Positions 53,985 through 63,673 of a stretch of DNA of 64,000 bases are shown one piece after another. Origin of the DNA: Ulvibacterium sp965228935. GTDB lineage: Bacteria > Bacteroidota > Bacteroidia > Flavobacteriales > Flavobacteriaceae. The translations under genes were made by a program, and so were the position numbers. Numbering within the stretch: the stretch's first letter is position 1; each line of letters starts with the position of its first letter. The stretch spans positions 1,984,001 to 2,048,000 of the forward strand of contig NZ_OZ245846.1 in NCBI RefSeq assembly GCF_965228935.1, in the 5' to 3' direction. The notes beneath the pieces were generated by a model. The model ran no database searches. It worked only from the letters and a program-made list of their open reading frames with translations, and was not told where the DNA came from.

Positions 53985-56024
53985 TTACTTTTCTGAAACA
54001 AGCTCAAAGTAATAAGCTCCCTTTTCTCCCGTATAATGAAAAGGGACTTTCTTTTTCCCACAAGTTATTTTCCATCGATTAATGTAACTTCTGTAGTTAC
54101 TACCATCCGCGATCAGCATCTTTGGCCTTATTGAATCTATGAATCGCTCTAAATTGATCTTTGGCGATTGGGTAAGTACTACATAATCCGGACGAATTTC
54201 AGTGGGAGGATAGACACACAGACTATCCAAAATCCATAGTTTCCGTTTTTGTAGGGTGTAATTGTTCCGTAATTCTTTGTACACCACTTTTTTGATGCGT
54301 TCCGCTACTTGGTAATCGTTTACCAATCGTATCGTTTGGGAACTATCCGTGGAAATTACGTTGAGTTGTGTTCCCGTTTGATGCAAAAGAATGGAATTTC
54401 GGGTCTGATGCGCCAATACCAGTACTTCCTTTTCACGGTTTTGCCATACCGAATAAAACAGCCATGATTGAAATAGAATAACCCCAATAAAAAAAGCAAG
54501 AATCCTTTTGAAATTGGGACGGGATAGGGAAAGAACACCACTAACGATAATGGCATAGGAAAGAAATAGCTGTACGCCATCAAATGAAATATGGGTAAAG
54601 ATAAAAGCTTCCTGTTGGGCGATCCATGCAATGATAGAATTCATCCATCCAATGAGACCATCGTAGATTTTTACCATGAAATCGGGTAGCAAATTTAGGA
54701 GCGCCAAGAAAATGATTACAATTCCACTGCTCAAAATCAATCCTAAAAAGGGAACTATCAATAGATTGGAAACAAAGAATAGCCCCGGAAACTGATGAAA
54801 ATAAAAAAGGCTTATGGGCAGTACGCCCAATTGGGCCGCAATGCTCACGGAAAGCAACTGCCAAACTTTGCGGAGCAAACCATTTTTTGGAAACCACAAC
54901 TGTTGTAGCAAAGGATAGATCCATACAATGGCAAATACGGCCGCATAGCTCATTTGAAAACCTACTTGGAACAGTAATTTGGGATCCACTACCAAAAGGA
55001 TGAACAGTATGGACAGTGCCAGGATATTAAAGGTGTTGCTTGGACGATTAAGATATAAGGCATAAGCCACAAAGGAAAACATGGTGACCGCGCGGACCAC
55101 GGAAGCGGATAGACCTGCCAAAAAGGCAAATCCCCAGAGCAAAGCTACCATAACAGCCAATTTAACGGTCTTTCCCCTGGGGAGCCGTTCCAAAGGCTTT
55201 AATACAAATTGAAGGAGTACAAGAAGAATTCCAATATGTAATCCAGAAACTGCCAAGATATGAACGGCCCCGGCATTTTTGTAATTATCGTAAACCGATT
55301 CGGATATATCCCTTCGCTGCCCCAGCAATAGGGCCTGGATAATGCTTAATTCCTCCTCTCCGAAATTGGCCTTCCGTAATTTGGAAATAATCCGGCTTCT
55401 TAGCCGAGATGCCGTTCCATACAAAGTTGTGGATGGATTTTCCAGAAGAACAAACGAATTGTGGGACGAAGTGAGTTGATGATAAACGCCCAATCCCCAC
55501 ATATACCTTTTGTAATTGAACTGATACGGGTTCAAGGGAGGGCCAATGGGATCCAAAAGTGAGACCATAACCAATTCATCATCCACCCGTAGTGTTGGTT
55601 GGGCGGAATCCCTTGGAAGGGCCAACAGTACTTTCCCGGAAACTTCCATCGTATCCAAGACCAGTACTGTGCCTATGTATCTCTTGGAAAACGTTGTAGG
55701 CTTTAAAACTTCCTTGACCTTTATATGGAAAGCGTGATTACCTTCAGAGTAGACCTTGAGGTAGTGGTTAGGCCGATTCTTGGGTTCGGAAAAGGAAATA
55801 GACAATATCCCGATCCCTAGGGTCGTTAACATGGCCATGATTCCGAAGAAACTGGAATTGCTTCTTTTTTTGTTGAAAAATAAATAAGCAAATAGGGTTA
55901 TACAGAAAGGCGTAAGGGCTAAGGCCAATGCATGGGGAAGTCCAAAATCTATATAGTTGCCAAGTAAAATGCCGAAAACGAGAAATACGGTCAGTTTTAT
56001 GGGAACAAATTGGAGCAATCGCAT
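53985..56024 (-). CDS. ComEC/Rec2-family DNA-uptake channel
   Basis: A 679-residue inner-membrane protein. N-terminal TM helices and a DUF4131-like domain (about 1-180) are followed by the Competence domain with many TM helices (about 220-500, 'HILAVSGLHIGILLVLLQF', 'GLSASVVRAVTMFSFVAY'). The C-terminal region (about 510-679) is degenerate: no HxHxDH metallo-beta-lactamase motif is seen. That shortened form is usual in Bacteroidota. It takes up single-stranded DNA. It lies 1 bp after the NlpC/P60 gene. Confidence 0.92.
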   Translation of the reverse strand: MRLLQFVPIKLTVFLVFGILLGNYIDFGLPHALALALTPFCITLFAYLFFNKKRSNSSFFGIMAMLTTLGIGILSISFSEPKNRPNHYLKVYSEGNHAFHIKVKEVLKPTTFSKRYIGTVLVLDTMEVSGKVLLALPRDSAQPTLRVDDELVMVSLLDPIGPPLNPYQFNYKRYMWGLGVYHQLTSSHNSFVLLENPSTTLYGTASRLRSRIISKLRKANFGEEELSIIQALLLGQRRDISESVYDNYKNAGAVHILAVSGLHIGILLVLLQFVLKPLERLPRGKTVKLAVMVALLWGFAFLAGLSASVVRAVTMFSFVAYALYLNRPSNTFNILALSILFILLVVDPKLLFQVGFQMSYAAVFAIVWIYPLLQQLWFPKNGLLRKVWQLLSVSIAAQLGVLPISLFYFHQFPGLFFVSNLLIVPFLGLILSSGIVIIFLALLNLLPDFMVKIYDGLIGWMNSIIAWIAQQEAFIFTHISFDGVQLFLSYAIIVSGVLSLSRPNFKRILAFFIGVILFQSWLFYSVWQNREKEVLVLAHQTRNSILLHQTGTQLNVISTDSSQTIRLVNDYQVAERIKKVVYKELRNNYTLQKRKLWILDSLCVYPPTEIRPDYVVLTQSPKINLERFIDSIRPKMLIADGSNYRSYINRWKITCGKKKVPFHYTGEKGAYYFELVSEK

Positions 56025-56025
56025 C

Positions 56026-56574
56026 TTACAAAATGCGGGTAGCCTTTATAAAGGCATAGTTCCAATAGCCCTCCCTCAAGGAAGAAACGATAACCCCACG
56101 GGAAGTGGAAGCATGTATAAATTTAATGTCATCCCCCTCTACCGCGACGACCAATCCTACATGATTTATGCGTTTCCCGCGGCGCAAGGTTCTAAAGAAG
56201 AGCAGATCACCTTTGGTCACATGCTCTATTCGTATCCGTTTGCCCTCTTCGGCCATATGGTAGGAAGTTCTGGGCAATTTGATGTCGTGTTCGCCAAAGG
56301 CTACGTAAAGCAGTCCGGAACAGTCCATGCCTTTTCGTGTGGTACCCCCAAACTTATAACGTACCCCGGAAAAGGTCAAGGCTGTATTGATAATCTCATC
56401 CGCTTTGGATAAAACCGGTCTTTCCATGTTTTCCTCGATACTTTCTTCCGGAACGACGGGATCTTTGGAGGCCTCAACGGTAACCTTTGGAGTCTTGGCA
56501 TAGGTGGTTTTTTTCTTGACCACGCCACAACTGGTAACAAGAATTAGGAAGAAAATGAAAAAAAAGCTACGCAT
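56026..56574 (-). CDS. NlpC/P60 (C40) cell-wall peptidase lipoprotein
   Basis: From ATG 56574 the product has 182 residues with a lipobox 'LILVTSC'. A longer start at 56604 is possible but would displace the signal. The catalytic cysteine is in 'GMDCSGLLYVAF' and the His in 'RINHVGLVV'. The family cleaves D-Glu/meso-DAP bonds in peptidoglycan stem peptides. It sits between lpxB and comEC in the order usual for Flavobacteriia. Confidence 0.92.
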   Translation of the reverse strand: MRSFFFIFFLILVTSCGVVKKKTTYAKTPKVTVEASKDPVVPEESIEENMERPVLSKADEIINTALTFSGVRYKFGGTTRKGMDCSGLLYVAFGEHDIKLPRTSYHMAEEGKRIRIEHVTKGDLLFFRTLRRGKRINHVGLVVAVEGDDIKFIHASTSRGVIVSSLREGYWNYAFIKATRIL

Positions 56575-56664
56575 ATACCAAGAAATTACCCTCTTGATAG
56601 CCATTGTAGAGGGAACTTGGAAATCAAAATTAAAGAAATATTTTAAAAGGGACGATTTTAGTCG

Positions 56665-57783
56665 CTAACTTCCTAGTTCACGTAGAATCAATTCTGCGGT
56701 TTTTTCACTGGCCCCTTTGCCCCCCAATTTCTTTTCGAGCTCAAAATAGGTCTCAAATTGTGCTGTCCTAAAGGGACCTTCCAGAATCTTGGATAGTTCC
56801 GATTTTAGGTTTTTGGTATTCAGTTCGTTTTGGATCAACTCCTTTACCACTTCCTTGCCCATGATGAGATTTACCAATGAAATGTAGTCCAATGTAATGA
56901 TCCGTTTGGCAATCTGATACGAAAACCAGTTGGCTCGGTAACAAACCACTTGCGGAATCTTAAAAAGTGCAGTCTCCAAAGTGGCCGTACCACTGGTAAC
57001 CAGAGCGGCATAGGAATGGCTCAACAGGTCATACGTTTTATTGGATACAAAGCCTACATTGGGATTGTTCAGAAAGGGTAGGTAAAAATTACGATCTAGA
57101 CTTGGTGCCCCGGCAATGACAAATTCGTAATCCGGAAATGAAGGTATAACGGAGAGCATCAAGGTAAGCATTTTTTGAACCTCCTGCTTTCGACTTCCGG
57201 GCAGTAGGGCGATAATCGGTTTTTCGGCATCCAGATGATTCTGTTCCCTAAACTCTTCTTCCCCCATTTTGGGCCTGGTAGTTATGGCATCGATTAAAGG
57301 GTGACCTACAAAATGGACCGGATATCCATGTTTTTTTTCATAGAATTCCTTTTCAAAGGGAAGGATTACATACATGGTATCAATATCCCGCTTAATGTCC
57401 CTTATCCTACCCTCACGGGAAGCCCATATCTGGGGGGAGATGTAGTATGCAGTCTTGAAGCTATTTAATTTGGCCCATTTGGCGATGCGAAGGTTAAAGC
57501 CGGAAAAATCAATAAAAATAACGACATCGGGCGCAAACCGTTGAATGTCCTCTTTACAGAATTTGATATTCTTTGCAATGGTACCGAGGTTCTTTACTAC
57601 TTCCAAAAAGCCCATAAAAGCCATTTCTTTGTAATGTTTGGCCAAATTACCCCCAGCCTTTTGCATTAAATCACCGCCCCAACACCTAATTTCGGCACCG
57701 TTATCCTTGTTTTTTAAGGCTTTAATAAGATTGGAACCGTGTAAATCCCCTGACGCTTCACCAGCTATAATGTAGTACTTCAT
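56665..57783 (-). CDS. lpxB: Lipid-A-disaccharide synthase
   Basis: A 372-residue GT19 enzyme joining UDP-diacylglucosamine and lipid X to form the lipid A disaccharide at the inner membrane. Motifs: 'YYIIAGEASGDLHGSNLI' at the start, 'VVIFIDFSGFNLRIAKW', 'YYISPQIWASREGRI' and 'IALLPGSRKQEVQKMLTL'. Length is normal. It is expressed leftward, after surE and a small membrane gene. Confidence 0.96.
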   Translation of the reverse strand: MKYYIIAGEASGDLHGSNLIKALKNKDNGAEIRCWGGDLMQKAGGNLAKHYKEMAFMGFLEVVKNLGTIAKNIKFCKEDIQRFAPDVVIFIDFSGFNLRIAKWAKLNSFKTAYYISPQIWASREGRIRDIKRDIDTMYVILPFEKEFYEKKHGYPVHFVGHPLIDAITTRPKMGEEEFREQNHLDAEKPIIALLPGSRKQEVQKMLTLMLSVIPSFPDYEFVIAGAPSLDRNFYLPFLNNPNVGFVSNKTYDLLSHSYAALVTSGTATLETALFKIPQVVCYRANWFSYQIAKRIITLDYISLVNLIMGKEVVKELIQNELNTKNLKSELSKILEGPFRTAQFETYFELEKKLGGKGASEKTAELILRELGS

Positions 57784-57884
57784 ACTTCGTAAAGATCAAA
57801 ATTCAAGCTCCAAACGCCAAAAATATAAGATGATAAGTTCATGGGGGAATAATCGTAAATCGTAACTCCAAAACTGGAGATATA

Positions 57885-58169
57885 TCAAAAAATCTTGTAA
57901 TACAAGATAATCAGGGCGGTCAAAATCGTGGCGATCAGCACTCCTTTGGCACGCTGATCCCTTCGGATTTTTAAAAAGCCAAAAAATGCGATTAGATTCA
58001 AAATAGCCCCTAAAGCCAATAAGCTACCTACATGGCCCTGTTCCGCCGCTGCGTTGAGAGTATCCATTATACCCAAATCGGAGAATAACAGGATATATAA
58101 AAGTGTGCCCAGGGTATTGGCGATAATGCCCACCGCAAAGCCTATTAAAAGTTCTTTTTTAACATTCAT
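57885..58169 (-). CDS. Small three-TM membrane protein between surE and lpxB
   Basis: A 94-residue protein with three hydrophobic helices (about 7-28, 45-67 and 76-93) and a short basic loop ('KIRRDQRAKG'). Family unknown; position between surE and lpxB is, from memory, conserved in Flavobacteriia. Confidence 0.8.
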   Translation of the reverse strand: MNVKKELLIGFAVGIIANTLGTLLYILLFSDLGIMDTLNAAAEQGHVGSLLALGAILNLIAFFGFLKIRRDQRAKGVLIATILTALIILYYKIF

Positions 58170-58231
58170 ATTTAAATATCAGGTTCATTTTTATCGGTCG
58201 TCCCAAGTGGTTTTTCCCTGTTTATCAAAAA

Positions 58232-59005
58232 TTATAAATCCCAAGCATTCAATTGTTGAATGGCATGGTAAGCCGTAAGGTCAAACTGTGTGGGTACCAT
58301 GGAAATATAACCTTGGCTTAGAGCCCATTCATCGGTATCCTCGCCATGGTCCAAGAGCTCAAATTCTCCTGTTAGCCAATAATAATCCTTGCCCATCGGA
58401 TTTGTACGTTTATCAAATTTCTCCTTCCAGTTGGCCCGTGCCTGTCTGCATACCTTTATCCCATTTATACCCTTATCTTCCGTTTTGGGAATATTGACAT
58501 TGAGTACAACCCCTTTGGGAATACCGTTTTCCAGGGATTCTTGGACAATTTTTTGAACATAGGGGCCACAAGGTTCAAAATCGGCCTCCCAGGAATAATC
58601 ACATAAGGAAAACCCAATGGCAGGCACACCTTCGATACCCGCCTCTATGGCAGCACTCATTGTACCGGAATATATGACATTAATGGACGAGTTGGAGCCG
58701 TGGTTTATGCCACTGACACAGATATCGGGCTTGCGCTCCAAAAGCTCTTGTAGCCCTAGTTTCACACAGTCGGCGGGGGTTCCGCTACAACTGTATTCCT
58801 CGGTTTTCCTATTTTTCGAATCGATTTGCACCTTTTGGGAATACAGTGTATTGTCCAAGGTAATGGCATGCCCCATTCCAGATTGGGGACTGTCCGGAGC
58901 TACTACGACAACATCGCCCAATTCCTCCATATATTGTACCAATGCCCTCAATCCCGGGGCGGTTATGCCATCATCATTGGTGACCAATATTAAAGGTTTT
59001 GCCAT
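58232..59005 (-). CDS. surE: 5'/3'-nucleotidase SurE
   Basis: From ATG 59005 the product has 257 residues, the normal SurE length; an in-frame ATG at 59056 adds 17 residues before the active site. The metal site 'LVTNDDGITAPG' opens the protein, followed by 'VAPDSPQSGMGHAIT', 'SGTPADCVKLG' and 'SGINHGSNSSINVIYSGTMS'. It dephosphorylates nucleoside monophosphates and is a survival protein. It is divergent from the C-terminal protease gene. Confidence 0.96.
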   Translation of the reverse strand: MAKPLILVTNDDGITAPGLRALVQYMEELGDVVVVAPDSPQSGMGHAITLDNTLYSQKVQIDSKNRKTEEYSCSGTPADCVKLGLQELLERKPDICVSGINHGSNSSINVIYSGTMSAAIEAGIEGVPAIGFSLCDYSWEADFEPCGPYVQKIVQESLENGIPKGVVLNVNIPKTEDKGINGIKVCRQARANWKEKFDKRTNPMGKDYYWLTGEFELLDHGEDTDEWALSQGYISMVPTQFDLTAYHAIQQLNAWDL

Positions 59006-59202
59006 AGAATATACTTTATGCCGTAAAAATACGTTTAAAAAAAAGATATGTCCCAAATGTCCATTAACAAAAAATTAATGCCTTCGGATTACCTACTGGC
59101 ATGGTTTTTTCAGTATCTTAGGGGATTGGAGATATATATGTACGTACGGCCTTGTTCAATGGATTTTATCGTTGGATAGTCGTCCTAAAATATAAAACTA
59201 GT

Positions 59203-61395
59203 ATGAAAAAGAATTTTATCTATGCCCTGTCACTTACACTTGTTGCCGTAGCATCCTGTAGTTTTACCAACAAGTCTTTTGAAAATGACGACAAGGATAA
59301 GTTGTTATTAGATCTTATTACTTACGTTTTGGAAAAAGGGCATTATGAACCCAAGGATATAGATGATGACTTTTCGGTAAGTGTTTTTGAGGATTTCATT
59401 GACATCATAGACCCGACAAAGCGTTACTTTTTGGAGGATGATATCCTGGAATTCGAACAATATAAGTTTCAGATCGACGATCAAATCAAAAATACCGATA
59501 TCAGTTTTTTCAACTTGGTATATGACCGATTGATGAAGCGTATGGAGGATGCCAAGGAACTGTACAAGGAAGTATTGGCGGAGCCTTTCGATTATAACAA
59601 GAAAGAGACCATAAACATCAATTACGAAGAAGTATCATTTGCTTCTTCCAAAGCGGAGCTAAAGGAGCGTTGGAGAAAGCAATTGAAATATGCTACTTTA
59701 GGCACCTATGATGCCAAGTTGGACATCAACGCCAGCATGAAGAGCGGGGGAGCATCAGGAGGTGACATCGCTATGGTCGACACAAAACTTCCCTTGAACA
59801 AAAATTATGAAGGTGCCTCAACGGATAGACCTTTGACAATTGTTGAGGTAGAGGTGGCCGCCAGGGAATCTACCCGAAAAACTTTGGATGAATTCTTCGA
59901 TTTTGTAAATGACCTGGAACGCAAGGACTGGTTTGTACAGTACATCAATACCATTGTAGACGAATTTGATCCACATACCTACTACTTTGCCCCGGACGAC
60001 AAGGATAAGTTTGATATGAGCATGTCCGGCAAGTTCGAGGGTATAGGGGCACGTCTCCAAAAAAAGCCCGAAGGGGCCAAAATTGTGGAGATTATCTCAG
60101 GTGGCCCTGTATGGCGAGACCAACGTCTGGATGTCGGTGATGAGATTATCAAAGTAGGCCAAAATGGGGAGGAACCCATAAATATTGTGGGGATGCGTTT
60201 GGACGATGCGATCAAATTGATCAAAGGGCCGCAAGGTACCGTCGTGGATCTTACCGTACGCAAGGTAGATGGCTCCCTTGAAGTGGTTTCCCTTACCCGG
60301 GACGTGGTGGAACTGGAAGAATCCTATGCCAAATCTGTCAATATTCTTAAAGATAATCAAAAGTTCGGACTTATTAACCTTCCAAAATTCTATGTGGATT
60401 TCAATGATTATAGTGAACGTAATGCTGCAAGCGACGTTGCCAAGGAAGTAGAGCGCCTTAAGGAAGAAGGCGTGGAAGGGTTGATATTGGACTTACGCGA
60501 TAATGGAGGGGGATCCTTAAAAACTGTTGTGGAAATGGCCGGTCTGTTTATAAAGGATGGCCCAATTGTACAGGTACGATCTAGTGGAAAAGGAAAGGAT
60601 GTATATGATGACAAGGATGAAAGGATCCAATGGGACGGACCATTGGTAATCTTGGTAAATGAACTTTCCGCTTCAGCTTCCGAGATTTTGGCGGCCGCGA
60701 TGCAGGATTATAAAAGGGCCGTGGTCATCGGAAGCAAACAAACCTTTGGCAAGGGTACAGTTCAAAATGTTATTCCTTTGGACAATATTGTCCGTAGCAA
60801 TGAGCATGGCGATTTGGGAGCCATAAAATTGACCACACAAAAATTCTATAGGATCAATGGAGGCTCTACGCAATTGGAAGGAGTGAAGAGCGATGTAGTG
60901 GTTCCGGACAAATATAGTTATATCGACCTAGGGGAAAGGGATCAATCCAATCCTTTAAAATGGGACAAAATATCCCCTGCGGATTATGAGATATGGGACG
61001 GTTATATAGATTATGAGCAAACCATAGCGAATAGTAACAAGCGAATGGCGGAAAATGCCCAAATTAAGATGATTGAGGAAAATGCCCAGTGGCTGAAGAA
61101 ACAACAAGATGAAACGGTCGTTTCCTTAAAATACGATGTGTATAAGGAAGAAGAAGAAAAGGATAAGGAAAAAAGCGACTATTTCAAGACCATCTCGGAT
61201 TATGACTCCCATCTCACCTTTGCCTCTTTGAAATATGAGAAGGAGCTCTTTACACAAGATTCCGTTTTGCGCGAAAAGAGAGATCGCTGGCATAAGAATT
61301 TGGCCAAGGACGTTTATGTGGAAGAGGCGGTAAATGTATTGCAAGATTTAAAGATCAATAATTTGAAACAGGGCAAGCTGGCCGTAAAGGATTAA
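59203..61395 (+). CDS. C-terminal-processing (tail-specific) protease, Prc/Tsp type
   Basis: From ATG 59203 the product has 730 residues with a lipoprotein-like signal ('LTLVAVASC'). An earlier ATG at 59152 is rejected because it precedes the signal. Domains: an N-terminal helical region (about 30-210), a PDZ domain (about 275-365, 'EGIGARLQKKPEGAKIVEI'), then the S41 catalytic core with Ser in 'ELSASASEILAAAMQDY' and Lys in 'TFGKGTVQN', and a C-terminal DUF3340-like extension. It degrades or processes periplasmic proteins from the C-terminus. A strong terminator follows. Confidence 0.95.
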   Translation: MKKNFIYALSLTLVAVASCSFTNKSFENDDKDKLLLDLITYVLEKGHYEPKDIDDDFSVSVFEDFIDIIDPTKRYFLEDDILEFEQYKFQIDDQIKNTDISFFNLVYDRLMKRMEDAKELYKEVLAEPFDYNKKETININYEEVSFASSKAELKERWRKQLKYATLGTYDAKLDINASMKSGGASGGDIAMVDTKLPLNKNYEGASTDRPLTIVEVEVAARESTRKTLDEFFDFVNDLERKDWFVQYINTIVDEFDPHTYYFAPDDKDKFDMSMSGKFEGIGARLQKKPEGAKIVEIISGGPVWRDQRLDVGDEIIKVGQNGEEPINIVGMRLDDAIKLIKGPQGTVVDLTVRKVDGSLEVVSLTRDVVELEESYAKSVNILKDNQKFGLINLPKFYVDFNDYSERNAASDVAKEVERLKEEGVEGLILDLRDNGGGSLKTVVEMAGLFIKDGPIVQVRSSGKGKDVYDDKDERIQWDGPLVILVNELSASASEILAAAMQDYKRAVVIGSKQTFGKGTVQNVIPLDNIVRSNEHGDLGAIKLTTQKFYRINGGSTQLEGVKSDVVVPDKYSYIDLGERDQSNPLKWDKISPADYEIWDGYIDYEQTIANSNKRMAENAQIKMIEENAQWLKKQQDETVVSLKYDVYKEEEEKDKEKSDYFKTISDYDSHLTFASLKYEKELFTQDSVLREKRDRWHKNLAKDVYVEEAVNVLQDLKINNLKQGKLAVKD

Positions 61396-61425
61396 TTTAT
61401 CCATACTTCGTTACACAATAAAAGG

Positions 61426-61457
61426 AGCCCCAACCGTTAGGTTGGGGCTTTGTTTTT
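61426..61457 (+). terminator. Strong rho-independent terminator
   Basis: AGCCCCAACC (61426-61435) pairs with GGTTGGGGCT (61440-61449) over 10 bp, loop GTTA, followed by TTGTTTTT. It is 30 bp after the protease stop. Confidence 0.95.
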
Positions 61458-61582
61458 GGGAACTATACTTCCGACTTACCTAATGTTAAAACTACTCAGG
61501 TCGTTTTTTGTTAAATAGTGTGATCCCATAAATAGCTTTATTCCCATAGCTACTTTATCTTTGTACACTTATATCACTTGTC

Positions 61583-63049
61583 ATGGCGGACTCTAGAAGG
61601 GCATCGACACGCTTAATGCGGAAGATGCAGCGCAAAGTAGATAACCAGCAGCACATCATATCCTTTTTGTTATGCATTCTGGCGGCCCTGGGAGGCGTTT
61701 TTCTGCTTCGCGATGCTACCTTTACCCAACCCCAGTACTATGTATTGTTCCTTTTGTTTTTTTCGGTAGGTCTTTGGGTTACCGAGGCCATCCCACCCTT
61801 CGCCGTAGGCCTTTTTATTATAGGATTTTTAGTGTTTACCTTGGGAAATCCGGCTATAAATAGTCCGGATTCTCCCAACTTCATTGAATATGGACAGTTT
61901 ATCAATACCTGGAGCGATAGTGTCATATGGCTTATCCTTGGTGGCTTCTTTTTAGCCTTGGCCATGGAAAAAACCGGATTGGACGTGGAGGTATTCAAAC
62001 TTTCGGTCGTACGGTTTGGTAAAAGGCCCAAAAATGTTCTTTTAAGTATAATGCTGGCCACGGCCTTGGCTTCCATGGTCATGTCCAATACCGCTACTAC
62101 GGCCATGATGATTGTTTCCATTTCCCCCTTATTGAATACCTTGGATACCAAGGAACCCTTTGTTAAAGCCCTCTTATTGGGAATACCGGCGGCCGCGGCA
62201 ATAGGTGGAATGGGTACGGTAATCGGTTCTCCACCCAATGCCATCGCCGTGGATGCGATAAATACAATGAAAGGACTCCCCTTTAAGGTCGGTTTTTTGG
62301 AATGGATGTTGTTCGGTGTTCCGGTTTCGTTGTTGCTGGTATTTATAGTATGGTACATTTTGACCCATGTCTACAAATCCGGTTTAAAGGAATTGAATAT
62401 GGATTTTCTAGAACCCAAGGAAAAACCGGATGCCGATGAGTTGATGCGGATAGAGGAACGCAAGTCTCAACGGCGTATTGTGCTTGGGGTAATGTTATTG
62501 ACCATTTTTCTGTGGCTGACGGGGAACATCCATGGTATTTCCCCGGCCATGGTTTCCGGCTTGCCCATCTTGGTATTTACCATGTTGAGTATTACGACCG
62601 GGGATGATGTACGGACAATTCCTTGGGATACCCTAATGTTGGTGGCCGGAGGACTCTCTCTCGGCCTTTCCATTCAACAAACAGGCTTGGGAGAGTATTT
62701 TGTTGGGAAAATGGAAAATGTGGAATTGGGCTTTTGGATATTGGTACTCGTTTTTGCATTTATTACGGTACTGTTTTCCAATATCATGAGCAATACGGCC
62801 ACGGCCACTATTCTGATTCCCATCGCCAGTATATGGTCGGTATCCAATCCCATGGTATTACCTCTGGTGATTGGTCTCAGTGCTTCCTGTGCCCTGTTTC
62901 TTCCTGTATCCACCCCGCCAAACGCCATTGCCTTTAGTACAGGGAAGCTGTCCCAAGCAGACTTTAGGCTTAATGGTTCAGTAGCCGGAATTTTGGGACC
63001 CTTGCTTATTATACTATGGGTCTACTGCTTGACTTGGTTCATGTCCTAA
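61583..63049 (+). CDS. SLC13/DASS-family sodium:anion (dicarboxylate/sulfate) symporter
   Basis: A 488-residue inner-membrane transporter. The internal repeat of the family is seen directly: two 'MSNTATTAMM' / 'MSNTATATIL' sodium/substrate motifs, each followed by a proline-asparagine motif ('GSPPNAIAVDA' and 'STPPNAIAFST'). About 12 TM segments are expected. Substrates are C4-dicarboxylates, citrate or sulfate; the sequence does not decide which. It appears monocistronic. Confidence 0.94.
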   Translation: MADSRRASTRLMRKMQRKVDNQQHIISFLLCILAALGGVFLLRDATFTQPQYYVLFLLFFSVGLWVTEAIPPFAVGLFIIGFLVFTLGNPAINSPDSPNFIEYGQFINTWSDSVIWLILGGFFLALAMEKTGLDVEVFKLSVVRFGKRPKNVLLSIMLATALASMVMSNTATTAMMIVSISPLLNTLDTKEPFVKALLLGIPAAAAIGGMGTVIGSPPNAIAVDAINTMKGLPFKVGFLEWMLFGVPVSLLLVFIVWYILTHVYKSGLKELNMDFLEPKEKPDADELMRIEERKSQRRIVLGVMLLTIFLWLTGNIHGISPAMVSGLPILVFTMLSITTGDDVRTIPWDTLMLVAGGLSLGLSIQQTGLGEYFVGKMENVELGFWILVLVFAFITVLFSNIMSNTATATILIPIASIWSVSNPMVLPLVIGLSASCALFLPVSTPPNAIAFSTGKLSQADFRLNGSVAGILGPLLIILWVYCLTWFMS

Positions 63050-63078
63050 CCAGAAAATCGATATCTTCCTTTGATGGA

Positions 63079-63633
63079 CTACGATACGGAAACATCTTTT
63101 AATTTGTCCGCATGCATTTTTCGCAATTTTGCCAATTTAGGTGTAATCACGGCACTGCAATAGCCCTGGGATGAATTGTTGGCATAATAATCCTGATGAT
63201 ACTCCTCAGCCTCGTAAAAGATATCCAATGGACTGATTTCCGTAACAATAGGTTCGTCAAAATACGGAGCCACGTTCTCAATTACGGCTTCGGCGATTGC
63301 TTTTTGTTCCGCATTGTGGTAATAGATAACCGATCGGTATTGTGTGCCAATATCCGCCCCTTGACGATTTAAGGTTGTCGGATCATGGCTGGTCATAAAA
63401 ATGGTAAGAATATCGGTATACGAAATCTGGTTCTTATCAAAATGGATTTGTACCACTTCGGCATGTCCGGTCTTTCCCGAGCATACCTCGCGATAGGTAG
63501 GCTTGCCCGGAGCATTACCACCGCTATATCCTGAGACCACTTTTTCCACACCTTTTATTTGCCGAAAAACGGCCTCTACACACCAAAAACAACCACCACC
63601 AACAGTGGCCAGCCCTAAATTCATAGTATTCAT
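63079..63633 (-). CDS. msrA: Peptide-methionine (S)-S-oxide reductase MsrA
   Basis: A 184-residue enzyme that repairs methionine S-sulfoxide. The catalytic cysteine is in 'VGGGCFWCVEAVFRQ', followed by 'GYSGGNAPGKPTYREVCSG', 'TGHAEVVQIHFD' and 'HDPTTLNRQGADIGTQYRS'. The resolving cysteine is in the C-terminal 'GYCSAVITPK'. It lies 40 bp downstream of msrB on the same strand, so both are probably one operon. No signal peptide is seen, so it is cytosolic. Confidence 0.97.
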   Translation of the reverse strand: MNTMNLGLATVGGGCFWCVEAVFRQIKGVEKVVSGYSGGNAPGKPTYREVCSGKTGHAEVVQIHFDKNQISYTDILTIFMTSHDPTTLNRQGADIGTQYRSVIYYHNAEQKAIAEAVIENVAPYFDEPIVTEISPLDIFYEAEEYHQDYYANNSSQGYCSAVITPKLAKLRKMHADKLKDVSVS

Positions 63634-63673
63634 ATTTTCAATTCAATTTTAATTTTATCAACTGCCAACTAAT